Of a stretch of DNA of 64,000 nt, positions 41,360 to 49,149 are shown one piece after another (the stretch's first letter is position 1; each line of letters opens with the position of its first letter). The translations under genes and the position numbers were made by a program. The DNA lies in NCBI GenBank assembly GCA_019637155.1, contig JAHBWE010000003.1, positions 372,001-436,000 on the forward strand. The letters are read 5' to 3'. This stretch comes from Labilithrix sp. (GTDB lineage: Bacteria; Myxococcota_A; Polyangia; Polyangiales; Polyangiaceae). Under the pieces are notes generated by a model. It was not told where the DNA came from. It ran no database searches and saw only the letters and a program-made list of their open reading frames with translations.

Positions 41360-42829
41360 ATGCGTCGAGCGTCGGTTTTGGCCACGGGTCTCCTCCTTTC
41401 CATCTTTGGCGCCGGCTGCGCGAAGGGGGTGGCCGTGACGCCGACCACCCCGGCGGCGAAGGCCTCGAACCCCATCGCCGCCGATCCCTCGAGCGACATC
41501 GCCGCGATTCAGGCGACCGACGGCAAGCCGCGCGTCAACCCGACGAGCACGACGTGGATCGGCGCCTCGGCCGAGGGCGACATGCTCCTCTCCGGCACGC
41601 GCGACACGTTCCTCGGCGTCTGGGTCGACGTGCCCGAGACGCGCCCCGAGACGCGTCCGCCGATGGACATCGCGCTCGTGGTCGACACCTCCGGCTCGAT
41701 GGCGGGCGCGAAGATCGAGAACGCGCGCAACGCGGCCGCGACGCTGGTGAAGAACCTGAAGGACGGCGACATCGTCGCGCTCGACTCGTTCTCCGACACC
41801 GCGCGCAAGCTCGTCGCCCCGACCAAGCTCGACGCGTCGTCGCGCGCGACGATCCTGAACGCGATCGCGCAGCTCCGGCCGAGCGGCTCCACGAACATGT
41901 TCGACGGCCTCATGATGGGCGAGAGCCAGGTCGCTCGAGCGCCCGCGACGCACAGCGTCCGCCGCGTCGTGATCATCTCGGACGGCATCGCGAACGTCGG
42001 ACCGTCCACGCCCGAGTCGCTCGGCGCGCTCGCGGAGCAGGGCCTCCGCTTCCACGCGCAGGTCACCGCCATCGGCGTCGGCAACGACTACGACGAGCGC
42101 ACGCTGAACGCGCTCGCGGTGAAGTCTTCGGGCCGCCTCTATCACCTCACCGAGCCGAAAGAGATGGCGAGCATCCTCAAGGGTGAGCTCGACCTCCTCG
42201 ACGCGACGCTGGCGAGCGACGCGTTCGTCGAGGTCATGCCCGCGCCGGGCGTGCAGCTCGCGGGCGCGGACGGCATCCGCGCCGACTGGAGCGAGAACGG
42301 CTCGCTCCGCATCCCGCTCGGCGCGCTCCACGCGGGGCAGCACCGCGAGGCCCTCGTCCGCGTGCGCCTCGTCGATCCCGCGCAGTTCGAGGGTCACTCG
42401 CACCCGCTCGCGAGCGTGCGGCTCCGCTTCCGCGACGCGCAGGACAGCGGTCTCGAGCGCGTGCAGGAGGTGGTCGCGCGGACAGAGCTCACGAGCGACG
42501 AGCGCGCCGTCGCGGAGTCGGCGAGCTCGCGCACGAAGGCGATCGTCGCGATCCAGGAGTCGGCGCGCATCCAGATGGCGGCCGCGCAGCGCATCAACGA
42601 CGGCCGCTTCGACGACGCGGACAAGGATCTCGCCCGCGCGCAAGCGCAGCTCCAGGCGCAAGCCGCGATCGTGAAGGCGCCCGCCGAACGCCGCCGCCTC
42701 GAGGAGGCCGAAAAGAAGGTCGCCGCCGCCCGCTCCGCGACGCAAGCAATGCCCTCGAAACCGAAGGCCGTGCAACGCGCCCAAGCCCTCGACATGAACG
42801 CCTCCGGCATGAAGGAAATGGGCTTCTGA
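41360..42829 (+). CDS. Von Willebrand factor A domain lipoprotein
   Basis: A 489-residue lipoprotein (signal ending FGAGC) with a vWA domain at about residues 115-300. The metal-ion-dependent adhesion site is complete: DTSGSM (DxSxS), the Thr in SGSTNMFDGL, and the Asp in VIISDGIANVG. After it come a beta-rich domain (about 300-370, ADWSENGSLRIPLGALHAGQ) and a helical C-terminus (RINDGRFDDADKDLARAQAQ) that may form a coiled coil. This layout resembles YfbK/inter-alpha-trypsin-like vWA proteins that bind partner proteins at the cell surface. It stands alone on its strand, 131 bp after the divergent exporter operon. Confidence 0.88.
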   Translation: MRRASVLATGLLLSIFGAGCAKGVAVTPTTPAAKASNPIAADPSSDIAAIQATDGKPRVNPTSTTWIGASAEGDMLLSGTRDTFLGVWVDVPETRPETRPPMDIALVVDTSGSMAGAKIENARNAAATLVKNLKDGDIVALDSFSDTARKLVAPTKLDASSRATILNAIAQLRPSGSTNMFDGLMMGESQVARAPATHSVRRVVIISDGIANVGPSTPESLGALAEQGLRFHAQVTAIGVGNDYDERTLNALAVKSSGRLYHLTEPKEMASILKGELDLLDATLASDAFVEVMPAPGVQLAGADGIRADWSENGSLRIPLGALHAGQHREALVRVRLVDPAQFEGHSHPLASVRLRFRDAQDSGLERVQEVVARTELTSDERAVAESASSRTKAIVAIQESARIQMAAAQRINDGRFDDADKDLARAQAQLQAQAAIVKAPAERRRLEEAEKKVAAARSATQAMPSKPKAVQRAQALDMNASGMKEMGF

Positions 42830-42855
42830 CTCTGACTCCGTTGCCGCCCTCCAGA

Positions 42856-42958
42856 GGGGCCCCAGAAGCGGCCGCGCAAGCGGTCGCGAAGCGACCCTCG
42901 CGCAAAGCGCGAGGGCCGTGTCTGGGGTGGGGTGTCGGGGCGAAGCCCCGACGTTGAG
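42856..42958 (-). repeat. Dispersed ~105-bp repeat, copy D
   Basis: Opens with GGGGCCCCAGAAGCGGCCG, with a variable middle containing the palindrome CCTCGCGCAAAGCGCGAGG, then GGCCGTGTCTGGGG, and ends with the hairpin CGGGGCGAAGCCCCG followed by ACGTTGAGG. Same orientation as copy A. It fills most of the gap between the vWA gene and the next small lipoprotein gene. Confidence 0.85.
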
Positions 42959-42976
42959 GAATAATGGCGGAGGTTG

Positions 42977-43444
42977 ATGGTTCGCCTGCTCATGGTCACC
43001 CGCTTCGTTGTGCCGGCTGCGCTCGTTGGGCTTGGGCTCTTTGCGTGTGCTGAGCCGCCGCGGGCGGCGCGGCCGGAGGCGGCGAAGCCTGCGGTGGTCG
43101 CGAAGCACCTGCTCGTGATCGTCACCGAGGACGACGGGTCGGGCGGACCGAGCGCGAAGCGTGACTCGATCGTGCTCGCGGAGCCGCTCGAGCGTGTGCC
43201 GGAGAAGGCGAAGGCGTTCGGGATCACGAACGCGAGCTACAAGGTCGGGCTCGGTTGGGACCGCGCGAAGGGCGCGCGGTGCCTCGGCATCACGGTGGAG
43301 CGCGACGACTTCCGCGCGAGCGGCTGCGTGTCGCCGGACGAGCCGGTGACGACGGTCGCGACGCTCGATCGCCCGGCCGGTGGCTCGGTCGAGGTGAGCG
43401 CGTGGTTCTTCGACGCCGACGCGCCCCTGCCCCGCAGCTTCTGA
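42977..43444 (+). CDS. Small secreted protein of unknown function, probable lipoprotein
   Basis: A 155-residue protein read from the ATG at 42977; another Met (MVTRFV, 42992) could also be the start. A hydrophobic signal ends at LFACAEPP, fitting a lipoprotein. The mature part has a strand-rich domain (KHLLVIVTEDDGSGG, then ITNASYKVGLGWDRAKGARC) with two Cys (ARCLGITV and ASGCVSPDE) that may form a disulfide. No family recognised. Ten-base tandem units span its stop codon. Confidence 0.65.
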   Translation: MVRLLMVTRFVVPAALVGLGLFACAEPPRAARPEAAKPAVVAKHLLVIVTEDDGSGGPSAKRDSIVLAEPLERVPEKAKAFGITNASYKVGLGWDRAKGARCLGITVERDDFRASGCVSPDEPVTTVATLDRPAGGSVEVSAWFFDADAPLPRSF

Positions 43445-43466
43445 CCGCTTCTGACCGCGTCTGGAT
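43437..43466 (+). repeat. Tandem 10-bp units spanning a stop codon
   Basis: GCTTCTGACC at 43437-43446 and again at 43447-43456, followed by a degenerate unit GCGTCTGGAT. The first unit contains the TGA stop (43442-43444) of the preceding gene. Confidence 0.75.
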
Positions 43467-43573
43467 CCCCCACGATCCAGTTCGCGGGTGCTGCTTCCGC
43501 CCCAAGTCACTGAAATGACACGCGTGGGTTGGTGTAGGCAAATGGGCGCGGGACTTGCGTGAGCTCGTCCGAG

Positions 43574-44521
43574 ATGCTCCGCACCGTCCTGCCCCTCCTC
43601 TTCTGTTGTGCGGTCGGCTGCGCAGGCAGCTCCGACGACGCGGCCTACGCGACCGACGAGGGCGCGCTCACCCTCACGAAGATCGCGGTGGAGGACAGCG
43701 CGGCGCTGCCGCTCGAGGAGGTCTCCGGCCTCGGCGTCCGCACGATCAACGGCAAGCCGCAGTACCTCGCGGTCAGCGACTCCTCGACCACGCTCGTCAC
43801 GTTCGCGCTCGGACCGAACGGGCTCCCGAAGGACGTCGCGGAGCACAAACTGAAGCGCATCTTCGGCGGCGGCGAATCGCAGTGGGAGGCGGTCGCGGGC
43901 GACGCGTCGGGCCGCGTCTTCATCATGTCGGAGGCGGAGGGGACGATCAGCGTCCTCTCGAAGGGCCTCGAGCTCGATCACGTCATCACGCTCTCGATCC
44001 CGGAGGACCACCCGCTCTACGCGGCGTGGGAGCGCGACGAGAACTCGCGCGGCGAAGGGATGCTCCTCCTCGAGAACGGGCACATCCTCGTCGCGAAGGA
44101 GAAGGGGCCCGCCGCGCTCGTCGAGTTTGCGCCGAAGGGCGAGGACGCCGCGGGGTACACGCCGGAGCTCGCGCTGAAGAACCGAGCGTTCGAGGTGCCG
44201 GCCGGCGAGGAGAGCGTGTTCGAAGCGGTCGCGTTCTGGGAGCTCAAGACGAGCGCGGCGCGGCTCATCGGCGACATCTCCGATCTCGCGGTCGACGCCA
44301 ACGGCACGATCATCCTCCTCAGCGATCAGTCGCGCGCGATCGCGCGCATCGAGCGCGAGCTCTCCGTCGACGAGCGGAAGATCGATCTGAAGGCGCTCTG
44401 GGAGCTCCCGCGCAAGGTCGACAAGCCGGAGGGCCTCGTGATCGTGGGCGGCAAGCCGTTCGTCGCGTCCGACCTCCCGCGCGCCGACGCGCTCTCGTTC
44501 TTCGCGCTCTCCGCGCTGTAA
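43574..44521 (+). CDS. Secreted beta-propeller protein (SdiA-regulated/phytase-like), lipoprotein
   Basis: A 315-residue protein from the ATG at 43574; a GTG at 43559 would add five residues. The lipoprotein signal ends at CAVGC. The body has repeated strand units (EVSGLGVRTINGKPQYLAVS, DASGRVFIMSEAEGTISVLS, DISDLAVDANGTIILLSDQS) and a final PEGLVIVGGKPFVASD, the pattern of SdiA-regulated or phytase-like propellers. A catalytic role is not evident; binding or scaffolding in the periplasm is the cautious reading. Tandem 18-19 bp units extend from its last codons past the stop. Confidence 0.72.
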   Translation: MLRTVLPLLFCCAVGCAGSSDDAAYATDEGALTLTKIAVEDSAALPLEEVSGLGVRTINGKPQYLAVSDSSTTLVTFALGPNGLPKDVAEHKLKRIFGGGESQWEAVAGDASGRVFIMSEAEGTISVLSKGLELDHVITLSIPEDHPLYAAWERDENSRGEGMLLLENGHILVAKEKGPAALVEFAPKGEDAAGYTPELALKNRAFEVPAGEESVFEAVAFWELKTSAARLIGDISDLAVDANGTIILLSDQSRAIARIERELSVDERKIDLKALWELPRKVDKPEGLVIVGGKPFVASDLPRADALSFFALSAL

Positions 44522-44580
44522 CGCACTCTCCGCCCCGTACGCATCCTCCGTGCTGTACGCATCCTCCGCGCTGTAACGCA
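44507..44580 (+). repeat. Four 18-19 bp tandem units spanning a stop codon
   Basis: Units at 44507-44525, 44526-44543, 44544-44561 and 44562-44580. The first, CTCTCCGCGCTGTAACGCA, encodes the final residues and the TAA stop of the propeller gene. The last unit keeps GCTGTAACGCA, a second in-phase-looking copy of the stop. Confidence 0.9.
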
Positions 44581-44633
44581 TTCGTCACGCGGCGGTCGCC
44601 GGCCGTTCGCCGTCGCACGCGACAACGCGACGG

Positions 44634-46100
44634 GTGCGCCGCACCGTCGCCGTCTCGTTCGTCGCGCTCGCGTGCGCATGCTCGTGCGGCGACGGGAGCA
44701 TCGACGCGCGCGAGGCGCAGATCGCGGGCGTGATGGCGGCGGCGGACGAGCCGATCATCCGCACGCGCCCGAAGCTCGCGGCCGGCAAGTACGTGAAGAT
44801 GGCGCGCGCGCCGTACGACTTCTTCCGCGGGACGGTGCCGCTCTATCGCAGCGATCTCCGGACCGGCGCCACGCGCTACGCGGCGTCGCGGTTCGCGCTC
44901 GACATGCCGCTCGTGCCGAGCCTCGGCGATCCGCACCCCGAGAACTTCGGCGTCCTCCGCGCGGCCGACGGCACCGCCACGCTCGAGCCGAACGACTTCG
45001 ACGCCGCCGAGCGCGAGCCCTACCTCTGGGACGTACGCCGCCTCGCGGCGGGGATGGCGCTCGCGACGCTCCTGTCGAACGCGGACGATCCCACCGCGCG
45101 CGCGGCGGCGATCGCGGCCGAGGTCGACGTCGTGAGCGCGGCGATCGCGGGGTACCGCGACGGGATCGAGGCGGCCGCGAACGGCGCGCCGCCGGGCCGC
45201 GTCGTCGAGGGGATGGGCGGACCTGTCGCGGACGATCTCTTCCGCCGCTCGGAGCGCGATCGCGACGGCCGCGAGCTCGACGAGCTCACCGTCATCGACG
45301 CGAGCGGCGCACGGCGGCTCCGGCGCGGCGCGATCGACGACGAGGACCCGCAGAGCGTCCACGCGAGCCTGCCGCCCGCGGCGATCGCGGCGCTGCCCGA
45401 CGCGATCGAGCGATGGCGTCGTTCTCTCATCGTCCAGCCTCCGAGCGCGGACACGAGCGTGCTCGACGCGGTCCGCGTGTTCGGCGGCGGCGTCGCGAGC
45501 TGGCCGCGCGTGCGCGTGCTCGTCCTGCTCCGCGGCCCGACGACGCTCCCCGACGACGACGTCCTCGTCGAGCTCAAGGAGATCGCCGACCCCGCGATCG
45601 GCGGGCTCGTACCGCCCGGCCTCTACGCGGACTCGCTCGGCGAACGCGTCGTGAACGCAGCGCGCGCGTCGTGGTCGCGCCTCGACGGCGAGCCGCTCTG
45701 GGGCTTTGCGACGTGGCTCGGGCTGCCGTGCCAGATCCGGCGCGAGAGCGAGGGGCAGAAGGGCGTCTCGGTCGATCGCCTCGCTGGCGAGGAAGGCACG
45801 CCGGAGGCGCTCGCCATGCTCGGCGCGGTGCTCGGCGGCATCGTCGCGCGCGTGCACGCTCCGGAGGCGACCGCGATCCGCGCCGCGATCGCGAAGGACC
45901 GCGACGGCTTCGTCGCCGAGCAGGTGCAGGTCGGCCGCGAGTACGCCGCGCTCGCGCTGGAGGACCACGCCCGTTTCCTCCGCGTCCTCCGCCGCCGCGA
46001 CGGCCTCCGCCTCGGCATCCCGTTCGATCCCACCGACGCGCCGCCCCCCGACCTCGCCGCCGTCTTCGGCGCCCCACCCGAAGTCCCGGCGCTGCCATGA
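44634..46100 (+). CDS. DUF2252 family protein with an export signal
   Basis: A 488-residue DUF2252 protein from the GTG at 44634. Family landmarks are KYVKMARAPYDFFRGTVPLY, LGDPHPENFGV, NDFDAAEREPYLWDVRRLAA and the C-terminal VQVGREYAALALEDHARF. The fold resembles aminoglycoside phosphotransferase-like kinases (GDPHPENFG like a catalytic loop, NDFDAA like DFG), although activity is not established. The first about 18 residues (RTVAVSFVALACACSCGDG) look like a lipoprotein signal, which is odd for a kinase-like fold because ATP is absent in the periplasm. The stop overlaps the start of the next gene by 4 bp. Confidence 0.82.
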   Translation: MRRTVAVSFVALACACSCGDGSIDAREAQIAGVMAAADEPIIRTRPKLAAGKYVKMARAPYDFFRGTVPLYRSDLRTGATRYAASRFALDMPLVPSLGDPHPENFGVLRAADGTATLEPNDFDAAEREPYLWDVRRLAAGMALATLLSNADDPTARAAAIAAEVDVVSAAIAGYRDGIEAAANGAPPGRVVEGMGGPVADDLFRRSERDRDGRELDELTVIDASGARRLRRGAIDDEDPQSVHASLPPAAIAALPDAIERWRRSLIVQPPSADTSVLDAVRVFGGGVASWPRVRVLVLLRGPTTLPDDDVLVELKEIADPAIGGLVPPGLYADSLGERVVNAARASWSRLDGEPLWGFATWLGLPCQIRRESEGQKGVSVDRLAGEEGTPEALAMLGAVLGGIVARVHAPEATAIRAAIAKDRDGFVAEQVQVGREYAALALEDHARFLRVLRRRDGLRLGIPFDPTDAPPPDLAAVFGAPPEVPALP

Positions 46101-47278
46101 AGCCGCGTGAGCGCTGCCTCCTCACGTTCGTGAGCGCGGTCCTTCTCTTCACGTCCGGTGCCGCGGCGCAGGAGGGAGCGCCCGCGCGTGACACCGCGGA
46201 GGCTCACGCGCCGCCGCCGCACGTCGACGGCGCCGCGCCCGCTGATCCGCCGCGGCTCACGGCCGAGGATCCCGCGCCGCTCGGGAGGGCCGCGCCGCCG
46301 ACGGAGGCGGGATCGCGCGCCGTCGGGCCGCTCAAGGCGGGGCTCGAGGTGTTTGCGCAATACATGTATCGCAGCGTCGCGGGTGGGTCGTGGTTCCACG
46401 TCTTCGACGTGCCGCGTGTGCACGGGGCGGTCGAAGGCGAATACGAGCATGCGCGGGGGCGCGTCGTCGTCGAGGCGGTGCGCTCCGCGGCGGAGGGGGC
46501 GCTCGTCGGGGTCGCGGGAGACAGCCTCGTCCTGCGCGTGCGCGAAGCGTGGGCGTCGTATCGGCCGGTCGTTCCGCTCGAGGTCTCCGCCGGCGTGATC
46601 CCTACCCTCACCGTGCCGGACCTCGACGGCACGTGGATGATGCGCGTGGTCGCGCCGTCGGGCCTCGAGAGCAGCGCGCTGATGACGCCAGCCGACCTCG
46701 GCGCGAAGGCGCGCGTCGAGCTGCCCGCCGGCTACGGCTGGGTCGCGACCGCGTTCACGAACGGCGACGGCTACACCAGCCGCGAGCTCAATCGCGGGAA
46801 GACGACCGAGGTCGCGGCGGAGGGGCATCCCCTCGCGAACGTCCGCGCGCTACGGCCGCTCGCCTTCCTCGCGTCGTACGTCGGCGGCTCGACCGGCACC
46901 TCGCTCGCGCGCGCGAACCGCGTCACCGGCGGCGCGCTCTGGCAGGGAGAGCGGATCCGCGCCGGCGTCTACGCGACGCACGCGTGGGGCGTCGCGCAGC
47001 TCGGGACCCAGCGCGCGATCCTCGCGAGCGCGTTCGTGCGGCTCGAGCCGATCCCGCGCCTCCTTCTCGCCGCGCGCGCCGATCACTGGATCCGGAACAC
47101 GGGCGCGGAGCAAGCGGACCGCATCACGACGTTGTGGCTCGCGGCCGGTTATCGCGTCGCGCTGCCGATCGAGGTCTTCCTCGCCGCCGATCGCGCGCTC
47201 CCCACCGCGCGCGCCGCGAGCGAGGTCCCAGGCTCGGACGCGTGGCAGCTGCGCGTCATCGGAAGGGTGGTGTTCTGA
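46097..47278 (+). CDS. Putative outer-membrane beta-barrel protein
   Basis: A 393-residue exported protein, ATG at 46097 overlapping the DUF2252 stop. It has a signal peptide (LTFVSAVLLFTSGAAAQ) and a Pro/Ala-rich spacer (about 25-75). Many alternating strands follow: GLEVFAQYMYRSVAGGSWFH, VVVEAVRSAAEGALVGVAGD and a final strand LRVIGRVVF ending in Phe, as outer-membrane barrels do. The segment LNRGKTTEVAAEGHPLANVR looks like an external loop. Its closest analogue is probably the porin/OprO-type group. It is coupled to DUF2252 and the lamin-tail gene, so the three probably act together at the outer membrane. Confidence 0.72.
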   Translation: MKPRERCLLTFVSAVLLFTSGAAAQEGAPARDTAEAHAPPPHVDGAAPADPPRLTAEDPAPLGRAAPPTEAGSRAVGPLKAGLEVFAQYMYRSVAGGSWFHVFDVPRVHGAVEGEYEHARGRVVVEAVRSAAEGALVGVAGDSLVLRVREAWASYRPVVPLEVSAGVIPTLTVPDLDGTWMMRVVAPSGLESSALMTPADLGAKARVELPAGYGWVATAFTNGDGYTSRELNRGKTTEVAAEGHPLANVRALRPLAFLASYVGGSTGTSLARANRVTGGALWQGERIRAGVYATHAWGVAQLGTQRAILASAFVRLEPIPRLLLAARADHWIRNTGAEQADRITTLWLAAGYRVALPIEVFLAADRALPTARAASEVPGSDAWQLRVIGRVVF

Positions 47279-47280
47279 TC

Positions 47281-47910
47281 ATGCGTCGCACGTTCCTCGC
47301 CTCCGTCCTCCTCGCCGCGATCGCCGGCGTCTACGCGTGCAGCGAGGCGACCGACGGCCTCGTCGGCTACGACGTCGTCATCGTCCCCGCCGAGGCCGGC
47401 GCGACCGAGCCCGCCGGCGACGAGCCCGCCGCGCCGGCGAAGACCTTCGACGCGCAGACGGTAACTACCGGCGTCGTCGTGCTCAACGAGCTCTCCGCCG
47501 ACGACGACTGGATCGAGCTCGTGAACTCGGGCGACGCCGAGGTCGACCTCGACGGCTGGCAGGTCGCCGATCGCGACAAGGACACCGGCGAGCCGAAGCT
47601 CTCGGAGGCGGTGACGTTCCCGCCCGGGACGAAGCTCGCGCCCGGCGCCTACGCGCTCGTGAACGCGGGCGACAACCCCGATCCCTGCCCGGGACCGGGC
47701 CTCTGCTTCCACGCCAAGTTCGGGATCTCGAACAAGGACGGCGAGACGATCTTCCTCGTTCGAGCCGACGGCGGCGTCGCCGGCGCCCTCGTCTACCCGC
47801 CCGACGCCGCGAACGGCGCCGGCCTCACGTGGGGCCGCACCCCGAGCGGCGACCCCGCCGGCACGTTCGCGATCACGCCCGCCACCCCGGGCGCCGCGAA
47901 CACGCCGTAA
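47281..47910 (+). CDS. Lamin-tail domain (LTD) lipoprotein
   Basis: A 209-residue lipoprotein (signal ending VYAC) beginning 2 bp after the barrel gene. The LTD domain spans about residues 60-205: VVVLNELSADDDWIELVNSG, VDLDGWQVADRDKDTGEPKL and a closing GLTWGRTPSGDPAGTFAITP. LTD proteins are extracellular beta-sandwiches often attached to nucleases or adhesins; no nuclease is fused here. It ends the operon DUF2252 - barrel - LTD. Confidence 0.85.
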   Translation: MRRTFLASVLLAAIAGVYACSEATDGLVGYDVVIVPAEAGATEPAGDEPAAPAKTFDAQTVTTGVVVLNELSADDDWIELVNSGDAEVDLDGWQVADRDKDTGEPKLSEAVTFPPGTKLAPGAYALVNAGDNPDPCPGPGLCFHAKFGISNKDGETIFLVRADGGVAGALVYPPDAANGAGLTWGRTPSGDPAGTFAITPATPGAANTP

Positions 47911-48234
47911 AACACCTTGTCTGAACGCCTCACGCGTGGACCGAATTGTGTTCGAAGCTCGGAATGAGCAATTTACACCTATTTGCAATTTTTCACGACT
48001 GACGCCAGAATTGAATGTCACGCAATGCCTGTGCGCAGCGCATGCCACTGAGCTTGAGGCGCTGCGCGACGAGTGTCTTGCACGCCGCCTCCACGACGCA
48101 CTGCCGATCATGAACCCGGCGTACCGCATCCGCTTGCGGAAGTAGCGAAGCTCTTGGGCGACGCGCTGGATTCAGCATGAGCGCGATCGAGGCGGCGTAG
48201 ATCGCGGTCCGCGAGCGGAGATCGCGCGGGGCGC
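47911..48234. other. Lower-GC gap containing a transposase remnant
   Basis: This 324-bp stretch is visibly richer in A/T (47925-48010) than its surroundings and holds a decayed transposase fragment on the minus strand (47993-48178). No intact gene or terminal inverted repeat was recognised. The base composition and the fragment point to a former insertion-sequence site. Confidence 0.6.
47993..48178 (-). pseudogene. Frameshifted C-terminal remnant of a transposase (ISKra4-like)
   Basis: Two minus-strand frames complement each other. One reads VAQELRYFRKRMRYAGFMIG and then the match moves to the other frame at QCVVEAACKTLVAQRLKLSG, ending MRCAQALRDIQFWRQS before a stop. ISKra4-type transposases have a C-terminus of the form YFRxxRxRMRYAxxxxxGxxIGSGVVEAACKTLVxQRLKxSGMRW, so a one-base frameshift within the fragment explains the split. 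Only about 60 residues survive; no upstream catalytic part was found. The family assignment comes from memory of this motif. Confidence 0.65.
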
Positions 48235-48810
48235 TCAGCGCAGCCGGGGCGTGCGGTTGACGACCGGCGGTCCCGAGTAGCCGACGCGGCTCTGCGGGCT
48301 ATCTCCGCACTCCTCGAGCAAGTCGCTGAGCACGACGGGCGCGACCTCTTGCAACGCGAAGGACTCGACGTGCCAGGCGTCGTCGTCGCCGCGAACGAGG
48401 TGGAGCTGGGTGAGCCATTCCTCTTCGTCGACTTCGAGACGCGCACGAACGCACGCGCGGTGGGCGGGCGTGCCGCCGACGACACGCATCGAATCGACAC
48501 GGTGTCTTCGGTTGTGCCGGAGCGCGCGATGCTCGGCGAGGGCTCGGAACTCCACGGTGGACATCGAGGCCCTCCGTCGCGGCGACAGAAGCCGATAGGC
48601 CTCGTCGATCTCCCCCCCGCGCACCGCGCTCAGGAACGCGTCCGCGCTCGCCTCGTAGCGCTGCGCCCGTCGAAAGCTCGCGAAGCCCGCCGCGGTGATG
48701 CCCCCGAAGAACAGGAGCAAGAAGCCGATCGGCACGAGCATGCCCAGCCCGCGCCGCGTCTTCCTCTTCGGCGCCCCCGCCGCACCGGCGTTCATCTCCG
48801 AGCCCGCCAT
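48235..48810 (-). CDS. Single-pass membrane protein with NTF2-like extracellular domain
   Basis: A 191-residue protein from the ATG at 48810. After a basic N-terminus (KRKTRRGLGM) there is one membrane helix (about 25-45, LVPIGFLLLFFGGITAAGFA). The outer domain has SADAFLSAVRGGEIDEAYRL and LSPRRRASMSTVEFRALAEH, then a final strand group WLTQLHLVRGDDDAWHVESF. This matches the NTF2-like/DUF4878 pattern of small ligand-binding cones. The coding frame stays open upstream to 49080, but that part looks like non-coding sequence. Partner and ligand are unknown. Confidence 0.7.
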   Translation of the reverse strand: MAGSEMNAGAAGAPKRKTRRGLGMLVPIGFLLLFFGGITAAGFASFRRAQRYEASADAFLSAVRGGEIDEAYRLLSPRRRASMSTVEFRALAEHRALRHNRRHRVDSMRVVGGTPAHRACVRARLEVDEEEWLTQLHLVRGDDDAWHVESFALQEVAPVVLSDLLEECGDSPQSRVGYSGPPVVNRTPRLR

Positions 48811-49149
48811 CGGGAAATCATCGAGGACGGCGTCCTGATCGGCATCGCGCCCGCGCGAGCGCGACGACTGGGGGCACCGCTGCTCTTCGTCGGCCAAATC
48901 ATCGTCAATCCACCCGCGTCCAATCGCAGCCGATCCATCCAGACGACGTCGTCTCCCTTCCCATACTCTTCGCGGTCGCGCCAGGCCCGAGCTTGCGGAA
49001 TCGACTCTCCTGCTGATCCGCCGAGCTTTCCCGTGCCTCTGTGCGGAGCCGACGGCGATCGCTCCTCCTATCGGGAGCACAGTCCGCGAGTCGTTCGAAA
49101 GTCGCTGACGACGAATGTTCGCGCTGCCGCTGGCAAAGCCGGCAGCGCG
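48811..49149. other. Gap between the glucosidase and the NTF2-like gene
   Basis: This 339-bp region carries the hairpin downstream of the glucosidase stop (49121-49148) and presumably the promoter of the NTF2-like gene. Nothing else is recognised; an open frame runs through most of it but has no coding character or signal. Confidence 0.55.
49121..49148 (-). terminator. Hairpin directly after the glucosidase stop
   Basis: GCGCTGCCG and CGGCAGCGC arms flank CTGGCAAAGC, with further pairing GGC-AAA-GCC possible inside. It begins 2 bp downstream of the stop codon on the minus strand. A T-run is lacking, so it is terminator-like rather than certain. Confidence 0.5.

Noticed and set aside
39151..41499. 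A 782-residue ABC protein with a large N-terminal extension
   Set aside because: The extension is an antisense-like frame across the adaptor gene; the ATPase starts at 39909 with a normal N-terminus.
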